NCBI RefSeq assembly: GCF_014284305.1
Contig: NZ_JACOFW010000007.1
Location: 1-64,000 of the forward strand
Direction of reading: 5' to 3'
Origin: Affinundibacterium seohonense
GTDB lineage: Bacteria > Pseudomonadota > Gammaproteobacteria > Burkholderiales > Burkholderiaceae_D
Length of the DNA stretch: 64,000 bases
Of this stretch, positions 9,889 to 18,203 are shown piece after piece. The first letter of the stretch is position 1. Each line of letters opens with the position of its first letter. The translations under genes and the position numbers were made by a program. The notes under the pieces were generated by a model. It saw only the letters and a program-made list of their open reading frames with translations. It had not been told where the DNA came from and ran no database searches.

Positions 9889-11186
9889 TGGGGGCGCAGC
9901 AAGGGGCTTTATATCAGCCGCTGGCTGAACGCCTTCGCCCTCAGAGTTTGCCAGATGTAATCGGTCAACAACATTTGTTGGGTGAGGGGAAGCCGTTGCG
10001 GGTCGCTTTTGAGTCCGGTGAACCTCACTCGATGTTGTTGTGGGGACCGCCTGGCGTTGGAAAAACCACCTTGGCGCGGTTGATGGCGCAAGCATTTCAG
10101 GCAGAATTTATTGCCCTCTCTGCAGTTCTCTCAGGTGTGAAGGATATTCGCGATGCGGTCGAACGGGCGGAGTTTGTACGCGCGACTTCGCAACGTCGCA
10201 CCATCTTATTCGTCGATGAAGTGCATCGCTTTAATAAAAGCCAGCAAGACGCGTTTTTGCCGCATGTGGAAAGTGGCTTATTTACGTTTATCGGTGCAAC
10301 GACAGAAAACCCTTCCTTTGAAGTCAATAGCGCTTTATTGTCGCGTGCGGCTGTCTACGTTTTAAAATCGCTCACCGAAGATGATTTGTCACAGATGTTA
10401 GACAAAGCCAGCGCCCAAGAATTAGATGGCTTAGTTTTCACCGCAGAAGCCAAACAAAGTCTGATTGCCAGTGCGGATGGTGATGGTCGTAAATTGTTGA
10501 ATAACCTCGACATCACGGCTCGCGCGGCGCAGGCAAAAAAAGTGCGGGAAGTCGATAGTGCATTACTCGCTGAATGTCTGGGCGATGCCTTGCGCCGTTT
10601 TGATAAAGGCGGTGATGCGTTTTATGATCAGATTTCAGCGTTGCATAAATCGGTGCGCGGATCCAATCCTGATGCGGCTTTGTACTGGCTGGTGAGGATG
10701 TTAGACGGTGGCACCGATCCGCGTTATTTAGCGCGCCGAATTATTCGGATGGCGAGCGAAGATATTGGTTTAGCTGATCCACGTGCTTTGCGCATCAGTT
10801 TAGATGCGGCGGAAGTGTACGAGCGCCTAGGTTCGCCAGAAGGCGAATTAGCATTGGCCGAAGCGGTGGTGTATTTAGCCTGCGCGGCGAAATCGAATGC
10901 AATTTATATGGCATATAAACAAGCGCGGGCGTTTGTGGCGAAAGATCAATCGCGCGTGGTACCCGAGCATTTACGTAATGCGCCGACTAAGCTGATGAAA
11001 GAACTTGGTTACGGCAAATTGTATCGCTATGCGCATGATGAGCCTAACGCTTATGCTGCCGGTGAAACGTATATGCCAGAAGGATTGGAAGAGTTGCGTT
11101 GGTACCAGCCCGTCGGTCGTGGGATGGAAATTAAGATTGCCGAAAAGCTCGCCTATTTACGGCAATTAGACAGCGATGCAGATTAA
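9885..11186 (+). CDS. rarA: replication-associated recombination protein A (AAA+ ATPase)
   Basis: 433 residues. PLAERLRPQSLPDVIGQQHL opens the AAA+ domain, followed by Walker A GPPGVGKTT near 54, Walker B ILFVDEVHRFNK near 108, sensor ATTENPSFE, and the C-terminal tetramerisation and MgsA domain (SIRSNPDAALYWL-like region, EDIGLADPRAL, PTKLMKELGYG). RarA/MgsA resembles clamp-loader subunits and acts at stalled replication forks with SSB and RecA. The start overlaps the lolA stop; a second ATG at 9888 is equally possible. The gene end overlaps the end of the convergent gene by four bases at a TTAA. Confidence 0.96.
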   Translation: MMGAQQGALYQPLAERLRPQSLPDVIGQQHLLGEGKPLRVAFESGEPHSMLLWGPPGVGKTTLARLMAQAFQAEFIALSAVLSGVKDIRDAVERAEFVRATSQRRTILFVDEVHRFNKSQQDAFLPHVESGLFTFIGATTENPSFEVNSALLSRAAVYVLKSLTEDDLSQMLDKASAQELDGLVFTAEAKQSLIASADGDGRKLLNNLDITARAAQAKKVREVDSALLAECLGDALRRFDKGGDAFYDQISALHKSVRGSNPDAALYWLVRMLDGGTDPRYLARRIIRMASEDIGLADPRALRISLDAAEVYERLGSPEGELALAEAVVYLACAAKSNAIYMAYKQARAFVAKDQSRVVPEHLRNAPTKLMKELGYGKLYRYAHDEPNAYAAGETYMPEGLEELRWYQPVGRGMEIKIAEKLAYLRQLDSDAD

Positions 11187-12079
11187 TGTGCAGGTGTTTG
11201 GAACCATAATTCAGCGCGCTTGAGTGGCATAGAATTAATATTAAGAAGCGGATTATTTAACTGTATGACGGTTCTTTGTTTGATTTTAGCGCGTTCGATA
11301 TTCTCTTGATTGTGATGCTGAAATAATTTCTCAAACAAGCCATTCGCAATGATTTTTTCGAAGCCTTGACGTAAATCTTCTGCAACTTGTGGTCGCCGTG
11401 GCGTGATGAAAATATAGCAGGCTGATGGGTAATGCAGAATGAAACTTTGCTCGACTTCGATCGTTTGATCATGGTGGCTCTTAAGTTCATTCCAAATTTC
11501 AAAGACCGAGCGCGGGAAGTAATCAAAACGCTCTCCCGCCAGCATCGTAAATAAGGAATCATAGCCAATCGAGGTCAATACGGGTAGTTGATTGGCTTTC
11601 AAGATAGCGACATCGGGCCAGCTACTTCCTTGCCCAGCGGTGTATGGCTTTAAATCTTCGGCCTTTTTTATTTTCGAAAATGCACTGCGATTTTTCTCCT
11701 TAATCAAGCTAATACGCCAGCCAATTAAACCTTTGTCTATGGGTATGCGAATGGGGATTAATTGTTTTTCACGAGTATCCGTTGTCATGCTCCACAGTAG
11801 GTCGATTTTGCCATCAGGTTTAGTCATTTCGTAGATCGAACGACCTTGTTCCATGCGACCTTTGCTGTAAATCAAGCGGTAGGGACGAGGTGAATGTTGA
11901 ATGATTAATTGTAGGAGCTCGCTAACATAAGCTTCGTTAGGATCGACCTTGGCGTCAGATCTTGGGAGAATGATATCCAGAGATTCTTTTGCATAAGCGG
12001 ATGGCAGAGCAAAAAAACTGAGGGATATCGACATGATCCATTTGAACGCGAATTTGCGTAGATGGTACAAGCTACTCAT
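11183..12079 (-). CDS. periplasmic solute-binding-like protein (SBP family 3 type)
   Basis: 298 residues with a signal peptide ending near SAYA (about residue 30). The mature part resembles the periplasmic binding fold of amino-acid binding proteins: a first strand LDIILPRSD, a central DLLWSMTTDTREKQLIPIRIP and a return IISL-type hinge (GWRISLIKEKNRSAFSKIKK, then LKPYTAGQGSSWPDVAIL). There is no neighbouring ABC permease or ATPase, so a sensory or scavenging role is as likely as transport. Several Oxalobacteraceae genomes carry such orphan proteins. The ligand is unknown. Confidence 0.65.
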   Translation of the reverse strand: MSSLYHLRKFAFKWIMSISLSFFALPSAYAKESLDIILPRSDAKVDPNEAYVSELLQLIIQHSPRPYRLIYSKGRMEQGRSIYEMTKPDGKIDLLWSMTTDTREKQLIPIRIPIDKGLIGWRISLIKEKNRSAFSKIKKAEDLKPYTAGQGSSWPDVAILKANQLPVLTSIGYDSLFTMLAGERFDYFPRSVFEIWNELKSHHDQTIEVEQSFILHYPSACYIFITPRRPQVAEDLRQGFEKIIANGLFEKLFQHHNQENIERAKIKQRTVIQLNNPLLNINSMPLKRAELWFQTPAH

Positions 12080-12212
12080 GGTATTTATTTCCCCTCATTC
12101 TTTAGCAAACTAGAACTTGCTTTCGAGACTAAGTATAAGAGGTATTTATCATTAATACTTTGATGATTTTTTTAAAAATGTTATTTCTTTTCAATAGGGA
12201 TTTTGTATCGAC

Positions 12213-12250
12213 AAAGAAAGAGCATGTGAGCTTCAACAGACTCTTTCTTT
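12213..12250 (-). terminator. terminator after the saccharopine dehydrogenase-like gene
   Basis: A 10-base stem AAAGAAAGAG / CTCTTTCTTT encloses an 18-base loop, just past the stop codon at 12268 on the minus strand. The pyrimidine-rich 3' arm supplies the U-rich tail. Confidence 0.55.
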
Positions 12251-12267
12251 CTGTGGCTACTGTCTCA

Positions 12268-13359
12268 TCAATTCGCGTAAAAGCGTCCAAAACGATTTGC
12301 GGTGAAGTCGGCTAAAGACGCTTGTTCTTGTCGTACTAAGCCGTGTTGCGGCAATTTACCTTGAATTAACATGTCCACCATGGCGCAGATGCCTGATGCC
12401 GTGGTTAGCTGGATCGCTGATAATAATTGCCCATTGACTTCTTGTGCATAGATTTTCTTGGCATAAGATTCTTGCTCTAGACGCCCGGCGCGCATCCCGA
12501 TTACGCTGACAAATACCAAAACCACATCTTGTTTCGTCATAGGAACTGAGGTTTCCAAAACATCTTTCAAGATTGGACGACGCTCTAATTTGCCTAATTC
12601 CAAATCACGAATTAACATTTTGATGATATCGCGGTGACCTGGATAGCGTACCGTTTTGTAGTTGAGGTTTTGTACTCGACCGATTAAGGATTCGCATAAA
12701 GTCCCAAGACCGCCAGAGGTGTTAAACGCTTCGTAATCGATGCCATCCAAAGAAAAGTGTTCGATCTCTTCTAAGGCAGAGGTTTCACGTAGCTTGCCAT
12801 CGACAATCGCTTCGCAGGGATTGCAGTATTCATTAATTAGGCCATCCGTGCTCCAAGTCAGGTTGTACTTCAAGGCATTGTTGGGAAAAGTTGGTAACGC
12901 GCCGACCCGCATACTGACATCGCGTAGGGAATCAAATTTTTTCGCAACATCATTTGCCACAATCGAGATAAAACCCGGCGCTAAGCCACATTGTGGAACA
13001 AAAGCGCTCGTAGCATCTTGCGCTAATTGCTTAACGATGCGGGTGCTTTCGACATCTTCGGTTAAATCAAAGTAATGCGAATTCGCCGTCTTTGCAGCGT
13101 TGGCTATCATCGGCGTCAAAAAATACGGACAAGCAGATAAAGTCACATCATGGCCTTGGATTAATTGACTTACTTTGGTTTGATCGTTGAGATCAGAGCA
13201 GACACTCGTGACGTTCGGAAAATTTTCTTTATCAACATAATTGAGTCGTTCCGCGTCGCGATCCGCGACAGTAATTTCATAATCGCCGGAATGGGATAGT
13301 AAATTTAAAATCGCATCGCCAATTTTTCCTGCTCCTAGCAAAATGAGTTTCGTGCTCAT
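12268..13359 (-). CDS. saccharopine dehydrogenase-family oxidoreductase
   Basis: 363 residues starting at MSTKLILLGAGKIGDAILNLL; GGAGA lies six bases upstream, and the longer frame to 13449 is not supported. The N-terminal Rossmann fold has LGAGKIG. It is followed by SACPYFLTPMIANAA and DLTEDVESTRIV, both typical of saccharopine dehydrogenase and related enzymes. QCGLAPGFISIVANDV and NPCEAIVDGK belong to the substrate domain. The family catalyses NAD(P)-dependent steps in lysine or polyamine metabolism. A divergent Lrp-type regulator at 13535 and a palindrome between them suggest control by an amino acid such as lysine. The precise reaction is not fixed by the sequence; carboxynorspermidine dehydrogenase-like activity is an alternative. 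Confidence 0.82.
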   Translation of the reverse strand: MSTKLILLGAGKIGDAILNLLSHSGDYEITVADRDAERLNYVDKENFPNVTSVCSDLNDQTKVSQLIQGHDVTLSACPYFLTPMIANAAKTANSHYFDLTEDVESTRIVKQLAQDATSAFVPQCGLAPGFISIVANDVAKKFDSLRDVSMRVGALPTFPNNALKYNLTWSTDGLINEYCNPCEAIVDGKLRETSALEEIEHFSLDGIDYEAFNTSGGLGTLCESLIGRVQNLNYKTVRYPGHRDIIKMLIRDLELGKLERRPILKDVLETSVPMTKQDVVLVFVSVIGMRAGRLEQESYAKKIYAQEVNGQLLSAIQLTTASGICAMVDMLIQGKLPQHGLVRQEQASLADFTANRFGRFYAN

Positions 13360-13475
13360 GATGGTCTCCAAATTAAAATGGTAAAAGTGACTAAACAAGT
13401 GGGTCAATATTTCACTTGATATGTGCCAACAGAGACAGTGTAGATGCAAGAAATGTCAGATAATAGATACTAATT

Positions 13476-13501
13476 TATCGTCATATTGTTCAATGATGAT
13501 A
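13476..13501. promoter_or_regulatory. imperfect palindrome, candidate Lrp-type operator
   Basis: TATCGTCAT and ATGATGATA form arms matching at 8 of 9 positions around an 8-base AT-rich centre. The site lies between the divergent saccharopine dehydrogenase-like gene and the Lrp/AsnC gene, where an autoregulatory site is expected. Confidence 0.45.
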
Positions 13502-13534
13502 CATTATGACTATATTTTCCTTTGATTTGATTTT

Positions 13535-13981
13535 ATGAAGCCAGTTCTTGATGATATTGATAATAAAATTCTAGCCTTACTAATGGATAACGCCAGAATG
13601 CCGGTGACAACGATTGCAAAAATAGTGGGGATAGCGAGAACGACTGTGATTGCACGAATTGCGAATCTGGAAAAACGCCAAGTGATTGCGGGATATGGCC
13701 TAAAACTGAATCAGTCTATGTATCAGCCAGCGGTGCGTGCTTATGTGGGGCTGTCAATTGAGGCGCGTTCGGCGAGCAATTTAATTAAGGTCATGCAGCA
13801 ATTGCCCGAAGTCGAAAGCTTATGTGCAGTCAGTGGAATGATTGATTACATGCTGACACTTCGATGTGCCAGTACTGAGGTTTTGGATAAACTGCTAGAT
13901 CAGATTGGTACGCTAGAAGGCGTGAGACAAACTTCCACGTCGATTATTTTGAGTAAGCGAATTGATCGTTGCTCGATTTAG
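13535..13981 (+). CDS. Lrp/AsnC-family transcriptional regulator
   Basis: 148 residues. An N-terminal winged helix-turn-helix (DDIDNKILALLMDNARM, then TIAKIVGIARTTVIARIANLEKRQVI) is followed by the RAM ligand-sensing domain from about 65 (AYVGLSIEARS, LPEVESLCAVSGMIDYMLTLRC). Such proteins form octamers and respond to amino acids. It is divergent from the saccharopine dehydrogenase-family gene, which is its most likely target; local regulation of this kind is common in Lrp pairs. A stem-loop terminator follows at 14023-14053. Confidence 0.93.
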   Translation: MKPVLDDIDNKILALLMDNARMPVTTIAKIVGIARTTVIARIANLEKRQVIAGYGLKLNQSMYQPAVRAYVGLSIEARSASNLIKVMQQLPEVESLCAVSGMIDYMLTLRCASTEVLDKLLDQIGTLEGVRQTSTSIILSKRIDRCSI

Positions 13982-14022
13982 CAATTTTTATTTTGCAAAC
14001 CTTAGAAAGATTTTTTAAAAGT

Positions 14023-14053
14023 AAAAAAGTCTGCTTTGTAACAGGCTTTTTTG
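14023..14053 (+). terminator. terminator after the Lrp-type regulator
   Basis: AAAAAAGTCTG pairs with CAGGCTTTTTT (one U-G wobble) across an 8-base loop and ends in a T-run. Confidence 0.7.
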
Positions 14054-14094
14054 ATAGTTTTTTTCAGCACCGACCATTGTCGGTGAGATCAAAA

Positions 14095-14394
14095 TCAGGA
14101 ATTGTCTTGTGGCTTATTTGGCGCTTTTTTATCGTCGTTATTTTTTTTGTTGTTAGACGGTTCGGCAAATTTTTGTGAGGTCTGCTGTAAAACTTGCAAA
14201 TGAACAGAGGCTTTGTCCATACCACTGCGGTCTATTTGCATCGCATTTTGGCCGCCTTGACCTTCTGACGGGCAGTTTTCCTGGCAGCTCGCCTGGTTAT
14301 TGGTTTGTGTCTGAGTTACCACAAATTCTTGGCTATACGCGATCCCAGCAACTGCAAGTAAAGCAATACCGAGTGAAAATTGTTTTGTATTCAT
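14095..14394 (-). CDS. small secreted hypothetical protein, Gln/Asn/Lys-rich
   Basis: 99 residues starting at MNTKQFSLGIALL; the frame extension to 14442 lacks support. The signal peptide probably ends near GIAYSQ (residue 22). The mature part is short and very polar, with two cysteines spaced CQENC that could form a disulfide or bind a metal. Its tail is rich in Lys, Asn and Pro (NNKKNNDDKKAPNKPQDNS). I know of no family. It lies next to another short exported protein on the same strand; function unknown. Confidence 0.55.
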   Translation of the reverse strand: MNTKQFSLGIALLAVAGIAYSQEFVVTQTQTNNQASCQENCPSEGQGGQNAMQIDRSGMDKASVHLQVLQQTSQKFAEPSNNKKNNDDKKAPNKPQDNS

Positions 14395-14521
14395 GATAGT
14401 AGACCCCAAATCAATGGCAGTGAAGCGAGAAGTGTAAATCAATTTACTGGTCTGACGACAGAAATTTTTGTAATAGATTTGTATCGTATGACAAGTCGTT
14501 GTTAAATAATTTTAAAGCTAG

Positions 14522-14779
14522 TTATTGTGATACTGATTTGTCGTAAGTAATTTTCTCTTCAGGGCTCAAACGCTTTGCAGTGATAATGACTTTTTGTATA
14601 TTGTGATTCGCTTGTTCTTGATCATAGCGGGATTTTTCTTCGGTGTTTAGGCGCTTGGCTTTGATTGTGACACTTTGTGTGCTGTTGTTAGCTAAACTTT
14701 CGGCCATAACGCATGAGGTAAAGCTGGTGCCGATTGTAAAAATGCCGATCAATAGTTGGGTTTTTAGGTGGCGTTTCAT
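14522..14779 (-). CDS. small exported protein with two internal repeats
   Basis: 85 residues. A signal peptide ends at about VMA (residue 26). The mature 59 residues are almost entirely two copies of one motif: VTIKAKRLNTEEKSRYDQ (about 37-54) and VIITAKRLSPEEKITYDK (about 64-81). Shared positions are V.I.AKRL..EEK..YD. The repeat resembles no family I can name with confidence; the VxIxAKR start recalls the N-terminal leader of TonB-dependent receptors, but the rest does not. It is a likely real gene because the repeat and signal peptide are coherent. Confidence 0.6.
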   Translation of the reverse strand: MKRHLKTQLLIGIFTIGTSFTSCVMAESLANNSTQSVTIKAKRLNTEEKSRYDQEQANHNIQKVIITAKRLSPEEKITYDKSVSQ

Positions 14780-15130
14780 GATGGTCCTGTTGGTAGTTAA
14801 CTAGCTGGTGTGTTGAACTTGTGTTGATGGTGTGACTGTAAAGTGAATGAGGGAGGAAACATAGTGAGATGCGATGAAATGCAGAATAGTGGGTTTCAAG
14901 CGGAGTTTTTTTGACGTAAAGCCAATCTAAACAAGAACTCGCTAAAGCGATGGCCATACTGATAAATTATTACCGTAGGAATTCCAGTGCTGAGACTGGA
15001 TAATCCGCCTAACCCGAGAACGACGCCATTCATTCCATCAAAATGCAATTTGGTCGGAAATCGGAAACAAGCTCTTGTGGCTTACGATACATTGATAGCG
15101 TTTTCAGTGCTCTTCATTCAAGGATAAATC
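14780..15130. other. divergent intergenic region without recognised gene
   Basis: About 350 bases between the repeat-containing exported protein and the small membrane protein. It contains a small inverted repeat, CCAGT-GCTGAG-ACTGG at 14984-14999, and presumably promoters for both genes. No RNA gene or mobile element was recognised. Confidence 0.4.
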
Positions 15131-15493
15131 ATGAAAGATTCGAACAAACAATATTTGTATTCTGTACTGCGTCAGGCATGGCAAGAACTGCGTGTGATGG
15201 GTACGAAAGCTGGACAGGTGCTTATGCGTACGCCTCTGCCACGGATTTTGATGCTGTGTATCGGCTTAGCATTGCTCATTACCTTAATACCTTTGATTCT
15301 GACCTTATTCGTCATTTTTATGTTGGTAAAACTGTTGTTGTTGGTCGTTATGATCAATGTACGTAAGAATAAAGTGAGCAACGTACATGCCGAACAAAGT
15401 CAACGATCATGGTCATATAAAGATATGGATGACGTCGAGGATGCGCAGTTAGTGAGAATTGAGCAGATCAATTATCGTCGTAATGATCAATAA
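15131..15493 (+). CDS. small membrane protein, unknown function
   Basis: 120 residues with AAGGA six to seven bases before the ATG. Residues about 35-75 form two closely spaced hydrophobic helices (ILMLCIGLALLITLIPLILT and LFVIFMLVKLLLLVVMIN), flanked by a basic N-terminal segment and a charged C-terminal tail. It is probably an inner-membrane protein with both ends in the cytoplasm. No family is recognised. A strong terminator follows, so it seems to be a single-gene unit. Confidence 0.7.
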   Translation: MKDSNKQYLYSVLRQAWQELRVMGTKAGQVLMRTPLPRILMLCIGLALLITLIPLILTLFVIFMLVKLLLLVVMINVRKNKVSNVHAEQSQRSWSYKDMDDVEDAQLVRIEQINYRRNDQ

Positions 15494-15508
15494 GACGACT
15501 GCGTGTTT

Positions 15509-15542
15509 AAAAGCCGCGTGAGTGTGGACCACGCGGCTTTTT
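15509..15542. terminator. strong bidirectional rho-independent terminator
   Basis: AAAAGCCGCGTG pairs perfectly with CACGCGGCTTTT across a 9-base loop and is followed by T residues. It serves the small membrane protein on the plus strand and probably the M24 peptidase arriving on the minus strand. Confidence 0.9.
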
Positions 15543-15562
15543 GATTGTTGGATAGAGCGTTT

Positions 15563-16915
15563 TTATTGAACGTAACTGGAAGGACGCGGAATCGGATAAA
15601 TTTGCTTCTGGCGACCATCAATATAACGCACGGTCTCACCATCAAAAAAAGCATCTTCTTCCAACATGATGCGTATGCTTTTTTTCCATTCTGGAATCAT
15701 GCTACTGGCGTTAAGTTCTATCGAATATGCGGTATTTTTTCGCAAGGCTTGATCACCTGTTCCGATCACATTCCCTTGATTGTCCCACATACCAATTGCC
15801 GGGCCAGCGGCGTGCCCATGATAGCCAATCGGGTGAGAGTAGATACTTGCCGCGATGCCTTCTTGTTTTGCCTGCGTTAATGCGCCCGCTAAAATTTGAT
15901 TGCCCGTTTTACCGGTCTTAAATTGCATCGTCAAAATATCTTGCAGACGATTGGCTTTATCAAACGCTGATTGAATCGAGGCTGGAACTTTTGTTTCACC
16001 TGGTTTTAAAATATACGCATGCTGTTGAATGTCGGTGTTGAGGCGTAAATAGCTGATGCCGATATCAACATGGATTAAATCGCCCGCTTGAATCACATCG
16101 GCTTTGGGTTTAATCGCAAAGCTACGCTCTGCACCTTCGGTTTTTGGATCCACTCTTTGAATATCAACAGTAGGATGAAACCAAGTCTCGTAGCCGAGAT
16201 CGCTTATTTTTTGACGGAACCACCACACCACATCTTCGCTGGTGGTGATGCCGGGTGTGATCACTTTTTCAGAAAATCCTTCTTCGATAATTTTATGTGT
16301 CACGTTAATGAGCTGTGGATAAAACTGCATTTCGCGCGCAGTGCGGGTTTCTAGCCAACGAATCGCTAAGGCCTCGGCTGAAACTAGGCGCGATTTAAAA
16401 TCCTTGGGTAATTTTTGGACTAATTCTTGATACTCTGTGTGATCGAGCCCATCCGCATGGGCGAAATGTTGTGAGGTATTGATACCAATTTTTTGTGGAT
16501 TACGTTGTTTTACTAGATCAATCAGCGCATCCCATTGATCAGGAAATTTTTGCGTATCCCAAGCAGCTTTAATATTGCGCCCAAAATCATAACGCGCGAC
16601 AGCTAATCGCTCGACGTTTTTGGTCTGTGGATTGCGATGGAATACCAAAATCGTGCGTCGTCTCGCGTTTAACCATTCGGCAGGCAGCATGGTTTTTAAG
16701 ACAGGATCTTCATTATATTCACGTGAAATGACAATCCACATGTCGATCCCGGTCTCTTCCATCATGCCCGGTAATAGATTGTCGAAGCGATCTGCCAAGT
16801 TTTCATCGATGACACGTGCTTGTTCACGTACCGTGAGTATTTGCGCTTGCGCCGGTAAGCTTTGCAGCAAACCAAATAGGCCTGCCAATGTGCACGCTAT
16901 TAGTGTTTTTTTCAT
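15563..16915 (-). CDS. secreted M24-family (Xaa-Pro aminopeptidase-like) metallopeptidase
   Basis: 450 residues. The start at 16915 has GGGAG five bases upstream and opens a clear signal peptide ending in PAQA (about residue 24). The C-terminal pita-bread domain keeps the five metal ligands of M24: HVDIGI and the NTDIQQH Asp pair, the His in HPIGYHGHAAGP, Glu in YSIELNA, and Glu in IMLEEDAFF. The family removes residues before proline in peptides; this one should work in the periplasm. A second M24 enzyme without a signal is encoded at 25297. Retention of the ligands argues for activity. No neighbouring gene suggests its substrate. Confidence 0.85.
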   Translation of the reverse strand: MKKTLIACTLAGLFGLLQSLPAQAQILTVREQARVIDENLADRFDNLLPGMMEETGIDMWIVISREYNEDPVLKTMLPAEWLNARRRTILVFHRNPQTKNVERLAVARYDFGRNIKAAWDTQKFPDQWDALIDLVKQRNPQKIGINTSQHFAHADGLDHTEYQELVQKLPKDFKSRLVSAEALAIRWLETRTAREMQFYPQLINVTHKIIEEGFSEKVITPGITTSEDVVWWFRQKISDLGYETWFHPTVDIQRVDPKTEGAERSFAIKPKADVIQAGDLIHVDIGISYLRLNTDIQQHAYILKPGETKVPASIQSAFDKANRLQDILTMQFKTGKTGNQILAGALTQAKQEGIAASIYSHPIGYHGHAAGPAIGMWDNQGNVIGTGDQALRKNTAYSIELNASSMIPEWKKSIRIMLEEDAFFDGETVRYIDGRQKQIYPIPRPSSYVQ

Positions 16916-16996
16916 ACTGTCTCCCAAACGATCGTTGAATCCATGTGACAAACTCATTGCTCACAAGTTCAACATTGGGAAATCGAGACTGGAGAT

Positions 16997-17200
16997 TTAA
17001 TCACTGAGTGCGACTTTGGCGGCTTCTTCTGGCGTCAAACCATCATAAAATTGATCAGTTAAAAATTCGATTTCTTCTTCAATGAAGTCTTGCGCCTGTG
17101 CCTGCGTTGCACCGCCTTTGACCAAATAGCCTTCGACTTCGATGCACCAATTGATGACAGCGAGGGTTTCTTCGTCCAGTTCTTCGTTTTTCTTTGTCAT
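16997..17200 (-). CDS. small acidic conserved-type hypothetical protein
   Basis: 67 residues, strongly acidic, predicted helical (DEETLAVINWCIEVEGYLVKGG, then QAQDFIEEEIEFLTDQFYDG). It has an AGGA-like ribosome-binding site. No signal or membrane segment is present. It lies just upstream of the secreted M24 gene on the same strand and divergent from the PhzF-like gene. Function unknown; it is kept because of its length, good start and non-random composition. Confidence 0.55.
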   Translation of the reverse strand: MTKKNEELDEETLAVINWCIEVEGYLVKGGATQAQAQDFIEEEIEFLTDQFYDGLTPEEAAKVALSD

Positions 17201-17308
17201 GATGTGTCCTAATTCGTCTTTGCTTGGGTGAATGGATTGATTCGCTATTGGAGTGTTGCGGTTATTATTCTAATTATTCCTTATTTACTGAGTAGATGGT
17301 TCAACTTT

Positions 17309-18187
17309 ATGAAATTCTCCTACCGACTGGTCAATGTGTTTGCAGAATCGACGTTTGGCGGTAATCCACTTTGTGTGTTTGAAAACGCACTCGGTTTGAG
17401 TGATGCGCAGATGCAATCCATCGCGCTGCAATTTAATTTATCTGAAACAGTATTTATTTTTCCATCAACGACGGCGACTGCGCGCATGCGTATCTTTACC
17501 ACGAGTCATGAAATGTCTTTTGCTGGCCATCCGACATTGGGTACTGCGCATGTGGTTCGCGACCTAATGCGCGCAGGCGATGAGTTGACTTTGGAATGCA
17601 ATGCAGGAATCATTGCTGTGCAGGCACAGCAAGATGTTTGGACTTTTACAGCGCCTATGCAAGGCATGCCAATGACACATCCTTGTTCTTTGCCCGGCGC
17701 AGATGTTGCGCAGATGTTGGGTTTGCAGGCTGAAGATTTGTTGGGTGAGCCGATTTGGGTCAATACTGGCACTGATCAATTGCTTGTGCCTTTGCGCAGT
17801 GTCGACGCGGTGCAGCGAGCGCAACCAAATGCGTCGTTTCCAGCCGAGTGGCCACAAAGTCGTTTGGGCAGAAGGACTGCGTATGTGTTCGCTTGGGATC
17901 AGATTCCTGATGATCAACATCAGCGCTTGCAAATCACCTCGCGTTATTTTTTTAGTAAACAGGGTAGCGTGGCCGAAGATCCTGGCACCGGTTCTGCTTG
18001 TGCCAATCTGGGAGGTTGGTGGTTAGCAAAGCAACGTGACTTGCCAGTGGCGATTGCCATTTCTCAGGGCGAACGGGTACAAAGACCTAGTCGCTTGTTT
18101 TTAGATGTGTATCAAGATCGACGAATCCAAGTGGGCGGGCGAGTTCTGGATTTTGGGTCCGGAGTGATAGACTTTCCTATTGACTAA
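17309..18187 (+). CDS. PhzF-family isomerase/epimerase-like protein
   Basis: 292 residues from the ATG at 17309 (MKFSYRLVNVFAESTFGGNP); the 27 upstream codons are hydrophobic and not family-like. Hallmarks are FGGNPLCVFE, the catalytic Glu in LSETVFIFP, FAGHPTLGTAHV, and EDPGTGSACANLGGWW. The fold is the two-lobed diaminopimelate-epimerase type. PhzF itself isomerises DHHA in phenazine synthesis, but most homologues have unknown substrates, and no phenazine genes are present here. It is closely followed by moeA, which may be co-transcribed. Confidence 0.9.
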   Translation: MKFSYRLVNVFAESTFGGNPLCVFENALGLSDAQMQSIALQFNLSETVFIFPSTTATARMRIFTTSHEMSFAGHPTLGTAHVVRDLMRAGDELTLECNAGIIAVQAQQDVWTFTAPMQGMPMTHPCSLPGADVAQMLGLQAEDLLGEPIWVNTGTDQLLVPLRSVDAVQRAQPNASFPAEWPQSRLGRRTAYVFAWDQIPDDQHQRLQITSRYFFSKQGSVAEDPGTGSACANLGGWWLAKQRDLPVAIAISQGERVQRPSRLFLDVYQDRRIQVGGRVLDFGSGVIDFPID

Positions 18188-18203
18188 AACGAAGAAGAAT
18201 CCG

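Noticed and set aside
15043..15366. 107-residue frame overlapping the small membrane protein
   Set aside because: It is out of frame with the gene that has a proper AAGGA site and coherent membrane helices.
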